Shown: one piece after another, positions 1-9,390 of the stretch | How positions within the stretch are numbered: position 1 is the stretch's first letter | Layout of the letters: every line of letters begins with the position of its first letter | DNA from: Fontisubflavum oceani | Lineage (GTDB): Bacteria > Pseudomonadota > Alphaproteobacteria > Rhodobacterales > Rhodobacteraceae | Assembly (NCBI RefSeq): GCF_030407165.1 | Contig: NZ_CP129111.1 | Span: 3,348,001 to 3,412,000 of the forward strand | Length of the DNA stretch: 64,000 nt | Reading direction: 5' to 3' | Program-made: the position numbers and the translations under genes | Notes under the pieces: generated by a model | The model's database searches: none | Told to the model about the DNA's origin: nothing | The model's input: only the letters and a program-made list of their open reading frames with translations

Positions 1-79
1 AGCTGTTCGCGATGAAAAGCTAGACAGAGTCGGCGCGGGTTGTATCTTATGCTGCACCTGCAAAGGACGTGCCCACCTT

Positions 80-2602
80 ATGTTGACGACCCCAGATTTC
101 ACCGAGATCACGCCGACGGCGGATATCAAAGCCACGCGTCATGGCAGCCGGGCGAAATGCCTGCAGCGCCTGGTGCGGCTTGATTTGCCGGTGCCGTTGT
201 CGGTGGCGTTGCCCTTTGACACGGTGCGGTCGATTGCCAAAGGCAAGCTTCCGAACATGCAGGCCTTGATGGGCGTCTTTGGCGACGGCGCGTTGGTTTC
301 GGTGCGGTCGTCGAGCCAAGCTGCCGATTGGGGCGGGCCGGGCACAGTGTTGAATATCGGGATGAATGATGCGGTGGCGGCGCGTCTGGCCGAGACCCAT
401 GGCCAAGATGCCGCCGACGCGCTTTATCTGAGTTTTATCAAAGCCTACGCCGTCGACGTTTTGCGGCTGGATGAAGACATCTTCGACGAACCGATCACCC
501 CGCGCTTGGCCAAATCCTATTTCGAGGACGAAACCGAAGAGCCGTTCCCGCAAGATCCAGGCGTGCAACTCACGGAAGTGTTGCGCTCCATGGCGCGGGC
601 TTGGGAAGGCACGACCGCACGGTTGCTAAGGCAGGCGCAAGGCGCGCCTGCAGATGCGGGCTTGGGGCTCGTGGTGCAGCAAATGGCGCTAGGCATTGGT
701 CAAGGAATCAGCGGCTCGGGTGTGATGCAATTTGTTTCGGCGCAGACCGGCAAGCCGCAAGTGACGGGACGCTATCTGCCACAAGGCCAGGGCCGCGCAG
801 CGCTTGATGAGCAAAATGCGCAGTTTGTTGAAAGCGATGCGCGGGGCCCGGCGCTGGAAGATGCTTGCCCCAAGCCTGTGGCGGCCCTTAGGGAAGCTGG
901 CGCATTGATCCGCACGCGGTTGCGCGAAGAGTTGCAGATTGAGTTTACCCTGATGAATGGTGAGCTGTTCATCCTGGATGCAGTCCGCTGCCCGCGCTCC
1001 GGTCAGGCGGAGGTCGCAATTGCCGTGGCGCTGGCTGAAGATGGGGTGATCTCAAAAAGTGAGGCAATGCTGCGCATCCCGCCATTCACCTTGAACCAAC
1101 TCTTGCACCGCCAAGTAAACCCGAAGGCGCCACGCGATATGCTGACACGGGGCATTGCCGCCGCGCCTGGAGCGGCGACCGGCAAGATCGTCTTCACCTC
1201 CGAGGCCGCGCAAGCCGCCGCCGCGCAAGGCGACGCCTGTATCCTGGTGCGGCGCGACACCTCCCCTGAGGATATCCGTGGCATGCATGCGGCCCAAGCG
1301 ATCCTGACAGAGCGCGGCGGGATGACCAGCCACGCGGCGGTGATCGCGCGCGGGCTCGGCTTACCCTGTGTCTCGGGCGCCACGCGGTTGCAGCTGAACA
1401 GCCGTAAGAAAACACTGACCGTACCCGGGCGGAAAGTCTTCCACGAGGGCGATGTCATCACCGTTGACGGCTCATCCGGCGAGGTTCTAGCGGGGACCGC
1501 CGAGATGATCGAACCCGCGCTTGGCGGCGCCTTTGCAACGCTGATGAAATGGGCCGATGAGGCCCGTGATATCGGGATTCGCGCCAATGCCGATACGCGC
1601 GAGGATGCCGAGGCTGCGCAACGCTTTGGAGTCGATGGGATCGGCCTTTGCCGCACGGAACATATGTTCTTTGATCCGATCCGCCTGACCGTCATGCGCG
1701 AGATGATCTTTGCCGAAGAGCCGGGCGACCGCACCGCCGCGCTTGATCGGCTTTTACCGATGCAGCGCAAGGACTTCACCGAGCTTTTTAAACTCATGCA
1801 GGGGCAGCCCGTATGCATCCGTCTGTTCGACCCGCCATTGCACGAGTTCCTTCCGACCGAGCGTGACGGCATCCGGGCGATGGCCGAGGCGATGGATATG
1901 TCCGTCAGCCGGGTCGCATCGCGGATTGAAAGCATGCAGGAGTTCAACCCGATGCTTGGCATGCGGGGCGTTCGTTTGGGGATCACCGTGCCTGAAATCT
2001 ACGACATGCAGGCGCGCGCCATTTTTGAGGCCACCATTGCGGCTAGCGACGGCGGAGCACCTGTTGTGCCCGAGATCATGATCCCGCTGGTCAGCGCCCG
2101 CCGCGAGGTGGAGTTGGTCAAAGCCCGGGTTGATGCGGTTGCCGCGGCAGTGCGTGCCGAGACAGGTGTCGCATTCGACTATCGGCTTGGGGTCATGGTC
2201 GAGACACCGCGTGCAGCGCTGCGCGCTGGTGAAATCGCGGAAAGCTCCGCCTTTTTATCGTTTGGCACCAACGACTTGACCCAAATGACCTATGGGCTCA
2301 GCCGTGACGACGCCGGTCGGTTCATGTCGGCCTATGTCCACCAAGGTGTGTTCCCGGAGGATCCGTTCCAACGGCTCGATACCGATGGTGTCGGCGAACT
2401 GCTCTTGCTTGGCGCCGAACGCGGGCGCGCCGCGCGGCCGGAACTGGTCTTATCGCTCTGCGGCGAGCATGGCGGACACCCTGACTCAATTGCCTTCTCA
2501 CGGACAGCCGGGTTCGACTATGTGTCCTGTTCACCATTCCGTGTGCCGGTCGCCAAGCTTGCGGCGGCACAATTATCGGTCCAGGACAAAGAATTGCCCT
2601 AA
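80..2602 (+). CDS. ppdK: Pyruvate, phosphate dikinase
   Basis: Interconverts pyruvate, ATP and phosphate with PEP, AMP and pyrophosphate in the cytoplasm. The 840-residue product has the nucleotide-binding region first, then the phosphohistidine motif GGMTSHAAV with the swivelling His at residue 418, and a C-terminal PEP-utilising TIM barrel ending in LSLCGEHGG with the catalytic Cys at residue 794. It is a little shorter than the usual 870-900 residues, mostly at the N-terminus. The ATG at 80 has a GGAC-type ribosome site about 12 bases upstream. It stands alone at the window edge. PEP synthase is the main alternative, but the N-terminal layout fits PPDK better. Confidence 0.93.
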   Translation: MLTTPDFTEITPTADIKATRHGSRAKCLQRLVRLDLPVPLSVALPFDTVRSIAKGKLPNMQALMGVFGDGALVSVRSSSQAADWGGPGTVLNIGMNDAVAARLAETHGQDAADALYLSFIKAYAVDVLRLDEDIFDEPITPRLAKSYFEDETEEPFPQDPGVQLTEVLRSMARAWEGTTARLLRQAQGAPADAGLGLVVQQMALGIGQGISGSGVMQFVSAQTGKPQVTGRYLPQGQGRAALDEQNAQFVESDARGPALEDACPKPVAALREAGALIRTRLREELQIEFTLMNGELFILDAVRCPRSGQAEVAIAVALAEDGVISKSEAMLRIPPFTLNQLLHRQVNPKAPRDMLTRGIAAAPGAATGKIVFTSEAAQAAAAQGDACILVRRDTSPEDIRGMHAAQAILTERGGMTSHAAVIARGLGLPCVSGATRLQLNSRKKTLTVPGRKVFHEGDVITVDGSSGEVLAGTAEMIEPALGGAFATLMKWADEARDIGIRANADTREDAEAAQRFGVDGIGLCRTEHMFFDPIRLTVMREMIFAEEPGDRTAALDRLLPMQRKDFTELFKLMQGQPVCIRLFDPPLHEFLPTERDGIRAMAEAMDMSVSRVASRIESMQEFNPMLGMRGVRLGITVPEIYDMQARAIFEATIAASDGGAPVVPEIMIPLVSARREVELVKARVDAVAAAVRAETGVAFDYRLGVMVETPRAALRAGEIAESSAFLSFGTNDLTQMTYGLSRDDAGRFMSAYVHQGVFPEDPFQRLDTDGVGELLLLGAERGRAARPELVLSLCGEHGGHPDSIAFSRTAGFDYVSCSPFRVPVAKLAAAQLSVQDKELP

Positions 2603-2791
2603 TTAACGCGTAGTTATGAGGCGAGGCTAATGATTCCCTAAAGGGAACAGCGCTACCTATTGGGGGGCGCATACAGGACACTCACAAAACTGAGGGTCGG
2701 GTTTACGATTTTGGGTCCTACCTCTATGAGGCGGGGCTGAATTTGCTGGAAGCTATGCAGGTGGGGCACTGGAGCCCCCGAAAGTGGATCG

Positions 2792-3467
2792 ATGGTGGGA
2801 AAACAGGCAATTGCCGCAGCAGCGGCGGGCGTTATGCTGTGGGCCGGGGCCGCAATGGCCGATGTGACGGCAAGCTCTTCAACCGACCCAACCGCAGGGA
2901 TCAACATTCGGCTCTCCTCCTTAATGGGTGAAGAACATGCCGCGTTGGGCGCGGTGAGCGCAGATCGCACGCCGGATTGGCGCGCCCTTTACTGCGCGCG
3001 ATTATGGCGTGCGCAATGGCCAGGGCGCGATCTATGATGCCGCCACGCTTGATGCGATGCCGCGCGCCCGGGGTGGCCGTGATCTGCAATGCCTCACCGA
3101 GGCGCTCTATTTCGAAGCCCGTGGCGAAAGCATCCGTGGCCAATACGCCGTGGCTGAAGTGATCCTCAACCGGGTCGACAACGCCAATTACCCCAATTCG
3201 GTTTGTGCCGTGGTCAACCAAGGGACGGGTCAGCGCTATGCCTGCCAGTTCACCTATACCTGCGATGGCCGCCCGGAACGGGTGACCGAGACCACAGTGC
3301 ATCGCCGCCTGGGCCAAATCGCCCGGATCATGCTGGATGGCGGCCCGCGCAACCTGACGCAAGGCGCCACGCATTATCATACCACGGCGGTTAATCCTCG
3401 TTGGGCGCGCGTCTATCCTCGCACCGCACGGATCGGCACTCACATCTTCTATCGTCAGGCCTACTGA
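2792..3467 (+). CDS. SleB-family cell wall hydrolase, frame broken
   Basis: Secreted peptidoglycan hydrolase of the SleB/CwlJ family (Hydrolase_2). The N-terminal part, read from the ATG at 2792, is a signal peptide (hydrophobic stretch ending AGAAMA) and about 40 further residues. The catalytic part, with LTEALYFEARGES (active-site Glu region), VAEVILNRVD and HYHTTAVNPRWA, lies in another frame that is open only from 2958. The two halves join if one base is added or removed between about 2958 and 2998. Neither half makes sense alone: one has the export signal, the other the enzyme. Whether the break is real or a base-call error is discussed as a finding. The gene is not essential, so a true pseudogene is possible here. 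Confidence 0.8.
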
Positions 3468-3566
3468 TCTATCTGGTCGTTTTGACGCGCTTTGCCGCCG
3501 CCTTTGAGGCGGGCCATGACGCTCTCGCTTTGTTAGATTGGCCCATGCTGCAGCCGGAGCGTGATC

Positions 3567-4493
3567 ATGACTGACGAAACCCGCCTCGCCTTTGCCCACC
3601 CCTCGGAGCGCGCTAAAGCGACCGCCCCCGAGGGTCCGCTCGACCGGATTAGTCTCAGCGATCATGAGCGCGAGGTGGAAATCGGCGCGTTCCAGGCCGA
3701 ACGCGGCACCACGCAGCGTGTCCGCTTTAATGTGGTGGTCGAGGTGCGCTCAGAGGCCGACCCGGACGCTGACGATGTGGACCGGATCCTGTCCTATGAC
3801 ACGATTGTCGAGGCAATTGATATCGAACTGGCCGCCGAACGGCTGAATCTGCTGGAGACCCTCGCCGCGCGCATCGCGGAGCGGATCCTGGCGCACCCGC
3901 TGGCCGCGCGCTGTTTTGTTCGGATTGAGAAGCTTGACCGGGGGCCCTTTGCCCTAGGTGTCGAGATTGTTCGTAGCGCGCCGGAGAAGCCGAAGCTGCG
4001 GCTTCTGACCGAGGAAATGCCGCACCCGCTGATCGTGTTTCTCTCAAACACCGCGATATCCCGGGCCGATCTGGCGGCACTTTTGGATCGTTTGGAAAGC
4101 AGCGGCGCGCCGGTGATCGTGTGCGTTGGCGCCGCCGACCTGCCCCGCCCTCAGGCGGCCCATGGCATGCCACAACGACGGATCGAACTTCTGGCCATTG
4201 AACAAAACGCTTGGGTCCTTGCCGCCCGCGATGATCGCTGTGTCGTTGTCGATAGCCGGACTGAGCTCGACTGGGCGATGAAGCAGGGACAGATCAGCGT
4301 CTGGGCCCCGTCGAAACTGGTCTTGGATGCTGTCGAAGGCCCCGCCACCCATATCCTGGATGGCGAAAGCTTGGCGCTCTGGCTCGCCGAAAGCTTTGAA
4401 GCCGAACGACTGGTGCTTCTGGGAGGTGATATGCCCGAAGATGCCGCCTTGCCGGTACAAAGCTGGCCCGCTGAGGCGCTACCGGAGCTTTAG
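3567..4493 (+). CDS. folB: Dihydroneopterin aldolase, long form
   Basis: Folate pathway enzyme that cleaves 7,8-dihydroneopterin to 6-hydroxymethyl-dihydropterin and glycolaldehyde. The first 130 or so residues carry the FolB fold: IGAFQAERGTTQRV near the start with the conserved Glu, SYDTIVEAI, and the Lys in VRIEKLD. Canonical FolB proteins end there at about 120 residues. This one continues for about 170 residues with no domain I recognise. The ATG at 3567 is preferred over the GTG at 3561 because GGAG at 3556-3559 lies 7 bases before it. It ends by overlapping the convergent GNAT gene by 15 bases; folP follows on the same strand. Confidence 0.82.
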   Translation: MTDETRLAFAHPSERAKATAPEGPLDRISLSDHEREVEIGAFQAERGTTQRVRFNVVVEVRSEADPDADDVDRILSYDTIVEAIDIELAAERLNLLETLAARIAERILAHPLAARCFVRIEKLDRGPFALGVEIVRSAPEKPKLRLLTEEMPHPLIVFLSNTAISRADLAALLDRLESSGAPVIVCVGAADLPRPQAAHGMPQRRIELLAIEQNAWVLAARDDRCVVVDSRTELDWAMKQGQISVWAPSKLVLDAVEGPATHILDGESLALWLAESFEAERLVLLGGDMPEDAALPVQSWPAEALPEL

Positions 4494-5006
4494 GCGCAAC
4501 TCGGTCATCGGGGCGCCGCTCACCATATGTTCGGCGGCATGGATGAACCCGGCCTTCTCCAAGACCCTGGTCGAGGCCGTATTGGCGGGGCGGACAAGGC
4601 CATAGACCTCCTGGGCCTTCAGGGACAGCGCGGCATAATCCAGCGCGCCACGAACAAACTCGCTGGCCAGCCCCTGCCCCCATAGATCGGGCAAAAGATG
4701 ATAGCTGAGATTAATTCCGCGATACTGGAATTTCAGGCTGAGGCCGCCCAGACCGACCGTCCGACCGGCATGGACCAAGGCCCATCTGCCAAAGCCATGT
4801 TGCTTCCAATGGGCCAAATCCTCACCGAGGCGCGTGGCACTGCGCGCGGCATCAAATGGCGTCGGATCAGGGCGATACGCCACCAGTTCCTGCCGCGAAA
4901 ACAGATCCGCATAGAACGGCGCATCCGACGCCTCAACCGGGCGGCAGGTCAAGCGCGCGGTGCGAAAGATCGGGTCCAATTCGGTGGTGCGCAGAACAAC
5001 AGTCAT
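4479..5006 (-). CDS. GNAT family N-acetyltransferase
   Basis: Probable acetyl-CoA dependent acetyltransferase of the RimJ/RimL-like group, 175 residues. It opens with FRTARLTCRPVEASDAPFYADLF, the usual first strand and helix of this group (Acetyltransf_3), and has WGQGLASEFVRGALDYA, which matches the acetyl-CoA binding loop, then a C-terminal NTASTRVLEKAGF segment. The substrate cannot be told. The ATG at 5006 begins the conserved domain; the open frame extends further upstream without similarity. It sits on the opposite strand between folB and folP, so it interrupts a folate gene pair rather than belonging to it. Confidence 0.82.
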   Translation of the reverse strand: MTVVLRTTELDPIFRTARLTCRPVEASDAPFYADLFSRQELVAYRPDPTPFDAARSATRLGEDLAHWKQHGFGRWALVHAGRTVGLGGLSLKFQYRGINLSYHLLPDLWGQGLASEFVRGALDYAALSLKAQEVYGLVRPANTASTRVLEKAGFIHAAEHMVSGAPMTELRLKLR

Positions 5007-5122
5007 ACGATATTCTGCCCATGGGCCAGCGGCGGGGGCAACCTGTTTGCGCCAGCGCTGCGCCGCGGCAAGCAAAGCTTTGCCACTTGCGATACGGCCG
5101 TCGCGGGTCTAGGCCCGGCATT

Positions 5123-6154
5123 ATGACGCGCTATTTCAGACCGATTCCGCTGTGCGACCCGGCACGTATCCCGGGGGCTAGAGGCCTCGCCGGAGGCTGG
5201 TGCCATTTCACGCAGGTGGAGGTGTTGTCTCGCGATGACGCATCTCGGGTCGTACCGATAGAGGCCGTGCCGTCGGAGGTCATGGCCCGGCTGACAGGGC
5301 CCCGTGCAGCTATCAGCGGACTGTCTCTCGACCAGCCGCGAATCATGGGGATTTTGAACCTCACCCCCGATAGCTTTTCCGATGGTGGCCGGTTCAACGC
5401 GCCGGATGCGGCACTGCAGCGCGTTCATGAGATGTTGGATAATGGAACCGACATACTCGATATCGGCGGCGAATCGACCCGCCCCGGCGCGGCGGAAGTC
5501 TCTGTCGAAGAGGAGATTACGCGGACTGTCCCCGTGATCGACGCCATTCGCACCAGCGGGTTGCAGGTTCCGATCAGCATCGACACCCGTAAGGCCCCGG
5601 TGGCAACGGCCGCTCTGGCTGCGGGTGCGCAGGTTGTGAACGACATATCGGGGCTGCAGTTTGACCCCGGCTTGGCGCAGGTCGCGGCGGATACCGGCGC
5701 GCCAATGATCCTGATGCACTCCCAAGGCCTGCCCGAGACGATGCAAGACGATCCGCGGTATGACCATGTCCTTCTCGATGTGTATGACGCGCTGGAAACC
5801 GCCATTCAACAGGCCGAAGCAGCAGGCATGCAACGCGACCAGATCATGGTCGATCCCGGTATCGGATTCGGCAAACGCGACCCGCATAACCTGGCGCTTC
5901 TCAGCCGGGTCAGCCTGTTTCATGCCTTGGGGTGCCCGATCCTCTTGGGCGTCTCCCGCAAAGGCATGATTGGTCGTTTGGCGGGGGTCGAGCCGCCCGA
6001 GGCGCGCGGCCCCGCCTCGGCGGCAGTTGGCCTATGGGCGATCAGCCAGGGGATACAGATGCTGCGCGTTCATGATATAGAGGTGCACAGGCAAATGATT
6101 TCGCTGTGGTCAGCCGCAAGCGGAACGGGCAGTGAAGGAGAGACCGGGGCATGA
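5123..6154 (+). CDS. folP: Dihydropteroate synthase
   Basis: Condenses hydroxymethyl-dihydropterin pyrophosphate with p-aminobenzoate, the sulfonamide target step of folate synthesis. All signature stretches are present in the 343-residue product: GILNLTPDSFSDGG (about residues 76-89), DIGGESTRPGA, SIDTRKAPVA, GIGFGK and LLGVSRKGMIG. An N-terminal extension of about 65 residues precedes the barrel. The ATG at 5123 is chosen because the upstream open frame runs antisense to the GNAT gene and looks unrelated. The stop overlaps the glmM start in ATGA, so the two are probably co-translated. Confidence 0.93.
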   Translation: MTRYFRPIPLCDPARIPGARGLAGGWCHFTQVEVLSRDDASRVVPIEAVPSEVMARLTGPRAAISGLSLDQPRIMGILNLTPDSFSDGGRFNAPDAALQRVHEMLDNGTDILDIGGESTRPGAAEVSVEEEITRTVPVIDAIRTSGLQVPISIDTRKAPVATAALAAGAQVVNDISGLQFDPGLAQVAADTGAPMILMHSQGLPETMQDDPRYDHVLLDVYDALETAIQQAEAAGMQRDQIMVDPGIGFGKRDPHNLALLSRVSLFHALGCPILLGVSRKGMIGRLAGVEPPEARGPASAAVGLWAISQGIQMLRVHDIEVHRQMISLWSAASGTGSEGETGA

Positions 6155-7494
6155 CGCGCAAGCTGTTTGGCACCGATGGGGTGCGAGGCCGGGCCAATGA
6201 ATTCCCAATGACCGCCGAGTTGGCGCTGCGCTTGGGCGCGGCGGCGGGGCGGTATTTCCGCACGGACGGCAGTCGGGCGCACCGGGTGGTGATCGGCAAA
6301 GACACGCGGCTCTCAGGTTATATGATTGAGACGGCATTGACGGCGGGCTTCACGTCCACCGGGATGAATGTGCTGTTGCTCGGTCCGGTGCCAACGCCGG
6401 CAGTCGGGCTTCTGACACCCTCGATGCGCGCGGATGTCGGCGTGATGATTTCCGCGTCGCACAACCCGGCAACCGACAATGGCATTAAGCTCTTTGGCCC
6501 CGATGGGTTCAAACTGAGCGATGAGGCCGAGGCCGAGATCGAAGCGCTTGTCGCCTCGGATATTCAACCGGCGCAAGCGCAGAATATTGGCCGCGCCAAA
6601 CGGATTGATGATGGCCGGTTCCGCTATGTCGAACGGGTGAAAAGCACGTTTCCGGCAGGGTTGCGGCTCGACGGGCTGAAAGTCGTCGTGGATTGCGCCA
6701 ATGGCGCGGCTTATCGGGCGGCGCCCGAGGTGCTGTGGGAACTTGGCGCCGAGGTGATCGCAATCGGGGTGAACCCGGATGGGTTCAACATCAACGATGG
6801 GGTTGGGTCCACCGCGCCGCAGGCGGCGATGGCGAAGATCAAAGAGACCGGGGCCGATCTCGGCATTTGTCTTGATGGTGACGCCGATCGGGTGATGCTG
6901 ATCGATGAGACAGGCACTCTGGCCGATGGCGATCAGATCATGGCGCTTTTCGCCAATCGGTGGGCCGCCGAAGGCCGCCTGAAGGGCCAAACTTTGGCTG
7001 CGACGGTGATGTCCAATCTGGGGTTGGAGCGGTTCCTTGCCGAGCGCTCGATTGACCTGCACCGCACGCCAGTGGGCGACCGCTATGTGGTTGAGGCGAT
7101 GCGAACCCATGGGCTGAACCTGGGCGGCGAGCAATCCGGCCATATCGTGATGACGGATTACGCAACGACGGGCGATGGATTGATTGCCGGTCTGCAATTC
7201 CTGGCTGAGATGGTGCGCACCGGCCAGCCCGCCAGCACCCTGGCGCGGAGCTTCGAGACGGTGCCGCAACTTCTCAAGAATGTGCGCTATCAGACCGGGC
7301 AAGTGCCTTTGGACACGCCTTCCGTCCAAGCCGCCATCGCCGCTGGTGAGGCCAAGCTCAATGGCCATGGGCGGCTCTTGATCCGGAAATCCGGCACCGA
7401 ACCCCTGATCCGGGTGATGGCCGAGGCGGAAGATGAAGCGCTTATGGTATCGGTGGTCGATGAGATCGTCGGCGCGGTCGAAGCGGCGATCTGA
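6151..7494 (+). CDS. glmM: Phosphoglucosamine mutase
   Basis: Converts glucosamine-6-phosphate to glucosamine-1-phosphate, feeding UDP-GlcNAc to the murein and LPS pathways. The 447-residue product starts MTRKLFGTDGVRG, carries the phosphoserine loop MISASHNPATDNG (Ser 103), the metal loop DGDADRVM and the sugar-binding GGEQSGH. Length and order of motifs are standard. Start overlaps the folP stop by four bases; the folP-glmM pairing is common in proteobacteria. Confidence 0.96.
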   Translation: MTRKLFGTDGVRGRANEFPMTAELALRLGAAAGRYFRTDGSRAHRVVIGKDTRLSGYMIETALTAGFTSTGMNVLLLGPVPTPAVGLLTPSMRADVGVMISASHNPATDNGIKLFGPDGFKLSDEAEAEIEALVASDIQPAQAQNIGRAKRIDDGRFRYVERVKSTFPAGLRLDGLKVVVDCANGAAYRAAPEVLWELGAEVIAIGVNPDGFNINDGVGSTAPQAAMAKIKETGADLGICLDGDADRVMLIDETGTLADGDQIMALFANRWAAEGRLKGQTLAATVMSNLGLERFLAERSIDLHRTPVGDRYVVEAMRTHGLNLGGEQSGHIVMTDYATTGDGLIAGLQFLAEMVRTGQPASTLARSFETVPQLLKNVRYQTGQVPLDTPSVQAAIAAGEAKLNGHGRLLIRKSGTEPLIRVMAEAEDEALMVSVVDEIVGAVEAAI

Positions 7495-7578
7495 CCCGCG
7501 CCTCTTGTCCGTGGCAACGCGGGCCAAGGATGGCCCCAACGGGGCCTGACGCGGCCCGCCGCCCCGGTCGATCAGCCG

Positions 7579-8052
7579 TCAGGCTGGGCGAAACACCAAG
7601 GACACGCCATTCAAACAATGCCGCAGCCCCGTCGGTTGCGGCCCATCGCCGAAAATATGCCCCAGATGCGAGCCGCAGCGGCGGCAATGGCACTCAGTCC
7701 GCACCCGCAGCAATCGACGGTCCTCCATTGTCCCGATCGCATTCGGCAGCACATCCCAGAAACTCGGCCAACCCGTCCCGCTGTCATATTTGTGGCGCGA
7801 GTGATAGAGGCGCAGATCGCAGCCCCGGCAGTGGAACCGGCCTCGGCGATGCTCGTCGTCGAGCGGGCTTGACCCGGAGCGCTCCGTGCCGCCCTGACGC
7901 ATCACCCGATACTGCAAATCGGTCAACATCGCGCGCCATTCCGCATCGGTGCGTTCCACTTCGAACGGTCCCGGCGCAATGGCCGCCCATGACGGCTGTC
8001 CCAAAAATACCGACGCTGAGACCGCACCGCCTAGAAATACCCGTCGATCCAT
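7579..8052 (-). CDS. msrB: Exported peptide-methionine (R)-S-oxide reductase
   Basis: Reduces methionine-R-sulfoxide in proteins. The 157-residue product starts MDRRVFLGG followed by a hydrophobic stretch ending PSWA, which looks like a Tat or Sec export signal, so the enzyme should work in the periplasm. Zinc-binding pairs are seen as CRGC (75, 78) and CRRC (123, 126), and the catalytic Cys 146 lies in RHCLNG, in place of the common R-x-C-x-N. The ATG at 8052 is chosen because the signal begins there. It converges on glmM and diverges from cobS. Confidence 0.9.
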   Translation of the reverse strand: MDRRVFLGGAVSASVFLGQPSWAAIAPGPFEVERTDAEWRAMLTDLQYRVMRQGGTERSGSSPLDDEHRRGRFHCRGCDLRLYHSRHKYDSGTGWPSFWDVLPNAIGTMEDRRLLRVRTECHCRRCGSHLGHIFGDGPQPTGLRHCLNGVSLVFRPA

Positions 8053-8227
8053 ATCACGCCTCCCAATTGGAACCACGACCACTCTAGCACAGGATACCAA
8101 GCGCCAAGTCACGATGCGGTGAGAAACCGCGCCGCAAAGCACCGGCCTGCCCTTGCAGCCCCTTGGAAATTGTTGCACCACATCTCAGTCGAACCGGACG
8201 TAAGAAAACAGATAGGGCGGATGCGCG

Positions 8228-9199
8228 ATGAGCAGTGATCAAAAACCCACCGAAGAGATTTCCGTCCGCGAAACCTTTGGCATCGACAGCGATATGAAGG
8301 TCAAAGCCTTCGCCGAGGCCACCGACCGTGTGCCCGCGTTGGACACGACCTATAAATTCGACCCCGACACGACTTTGGCCATCCTGGCGGGCTTCAGCCA
8401 TAATCGCCGGGTGATGATCCAGGGCTATCACGGCACCGGTAAATCGACCCATATCGAACAGGTCGCCGCGCGCCTGAACTGGCCCGCCGTCCGCGTCAAT
8501 CTCGACAGCCATATCAGCCGGATCGACCTGATCGGCAAAGACGCGATCAAGCTCCGGGACGGCAAGCAGGTGACCGAGTTCCACGAAGGCATCCTGCCTT
8601 GGGCGCTCCGCAACCCTGTCGCCATCGTCTTCGACGAATATGATGCGGGCCGCGCCGATGTGATGTTCGTCATCCAGCGGGTGCTGGAGCATGACGGCAA
8701 GCTGACGCTGCTCGACCAAAACGAGATCATCACGCCGCACCCGTCCTTCCGCCTCTTTGCGACCGCGAACACGGTCGGCTTGGGCGACACAACGGGCCTT
8801 TATCATGGCGTGCAGCAGATCAACCAAGCGCAGATGGACCGTTGGTCCCTCGTCGCAACGTTGAATTACCTGTCCCATGACGCGGAGACCGCCATCGTTC
8901 TGGCGAAAAACCCGCTCTACAACACCGAGCATGGCCGCAAGCAAATCGCGCAGATGGTCACCGTCGCCGATCTGACCCGGACCGCCTTTATGAATGGTGA
9001 GCTATCGACAGTCATGTCGCCACGGACCGTGATCAATTGGGCCGAAAATGCCGCGATCTTCCGTAATATCGGGTATGCCTTCCGCCTGACCTTCCTCAAC
9101 AAATGTGATGAGTTGGAACGCCAGACTGTGGCGGAATTCTATCAGCGCTGCTTTGACGAGGAACTGCCGGAAAGCGCCGTCTCGATGAGCATGGGATAA
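8228..9199 (+). CDS. cobS: Aerobic cobaltochelatase subunit CobS
   Basis: AAA+ ATPase subunit that works with CobT and CobN to insert cobalt into hydrogenobyrinic acid a,c-diamide in aerobic cobalamin synthesis. The 323-residue protein has Walker A GYHGTGKST (66-74), Walker B VAIVFDEYDAG (131-141) and the sensor stretch FRLFATANTVG. Full length, intact. In relatives cobS and cobT usually lie next to each other; here cobT begins more than 5 kb downstream, after six other genes on the same strand. Confidence 0.95.
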   Translation: MSSDQKPTEEISVRETFGIDSDMKVKAFAEATDRVPALDTTYKFDPDTTLAILAGFSHNRRVMIQGYHGTGKSTHIEQVAARLNWPAVRVNLDSHISRIDLIGKDAIKLRDGKQVTEFHEGILPWALRNPVAIVFDEYDAGRADVMFVIQRVLEHDGKLTLLDQNEIITPHPSFRLFATANTVGLGDTTGLYHGVQQINQAQMDRWSLVATLNYLSHDAETAIVLAKNPLYNTEHGRKQIAQMVTVADLTRTAFMNGELSTVMSPRTVINWAENAAIFRNIGYAFRLTFLNKCDELERQTVAEFYQRCFDEELPESAVSMSMG

Positions 9200-9390
9200 T
9201 CCAATCAGGACCTGAGACGGCCTGCCGCACTCGCAGGACGCTCAAACGATACATCGGCCGGTCCTGGGCAAAAATCCGCTCAACGAAGAGCGCTTGACCT
9301 CACGTTAACTTTTTGCGTTGGGAAGCGTGATATCCGGACTCCATCGAAGCGCATATTTAGTTCTGCCTTTTCTTCCAATGGAGGGCGAAT

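Noticed and set aside
1003..1986. Long open frame on the minus strand inside ppdK
   Set aside because: It is antisense to a complete ppdK, rich in Arg/Ser/Pro as expected from GC-rich mirror frames, and shows no domain or ribosome site. Similar antisense frames over glmM, pyc and uvrD were set aside for the same reason.
4856..5122. Upstream extension of folP
   Set aside because: Antisense to the start of the GNAT gene and of non-coding character; folP begins well at 5123.
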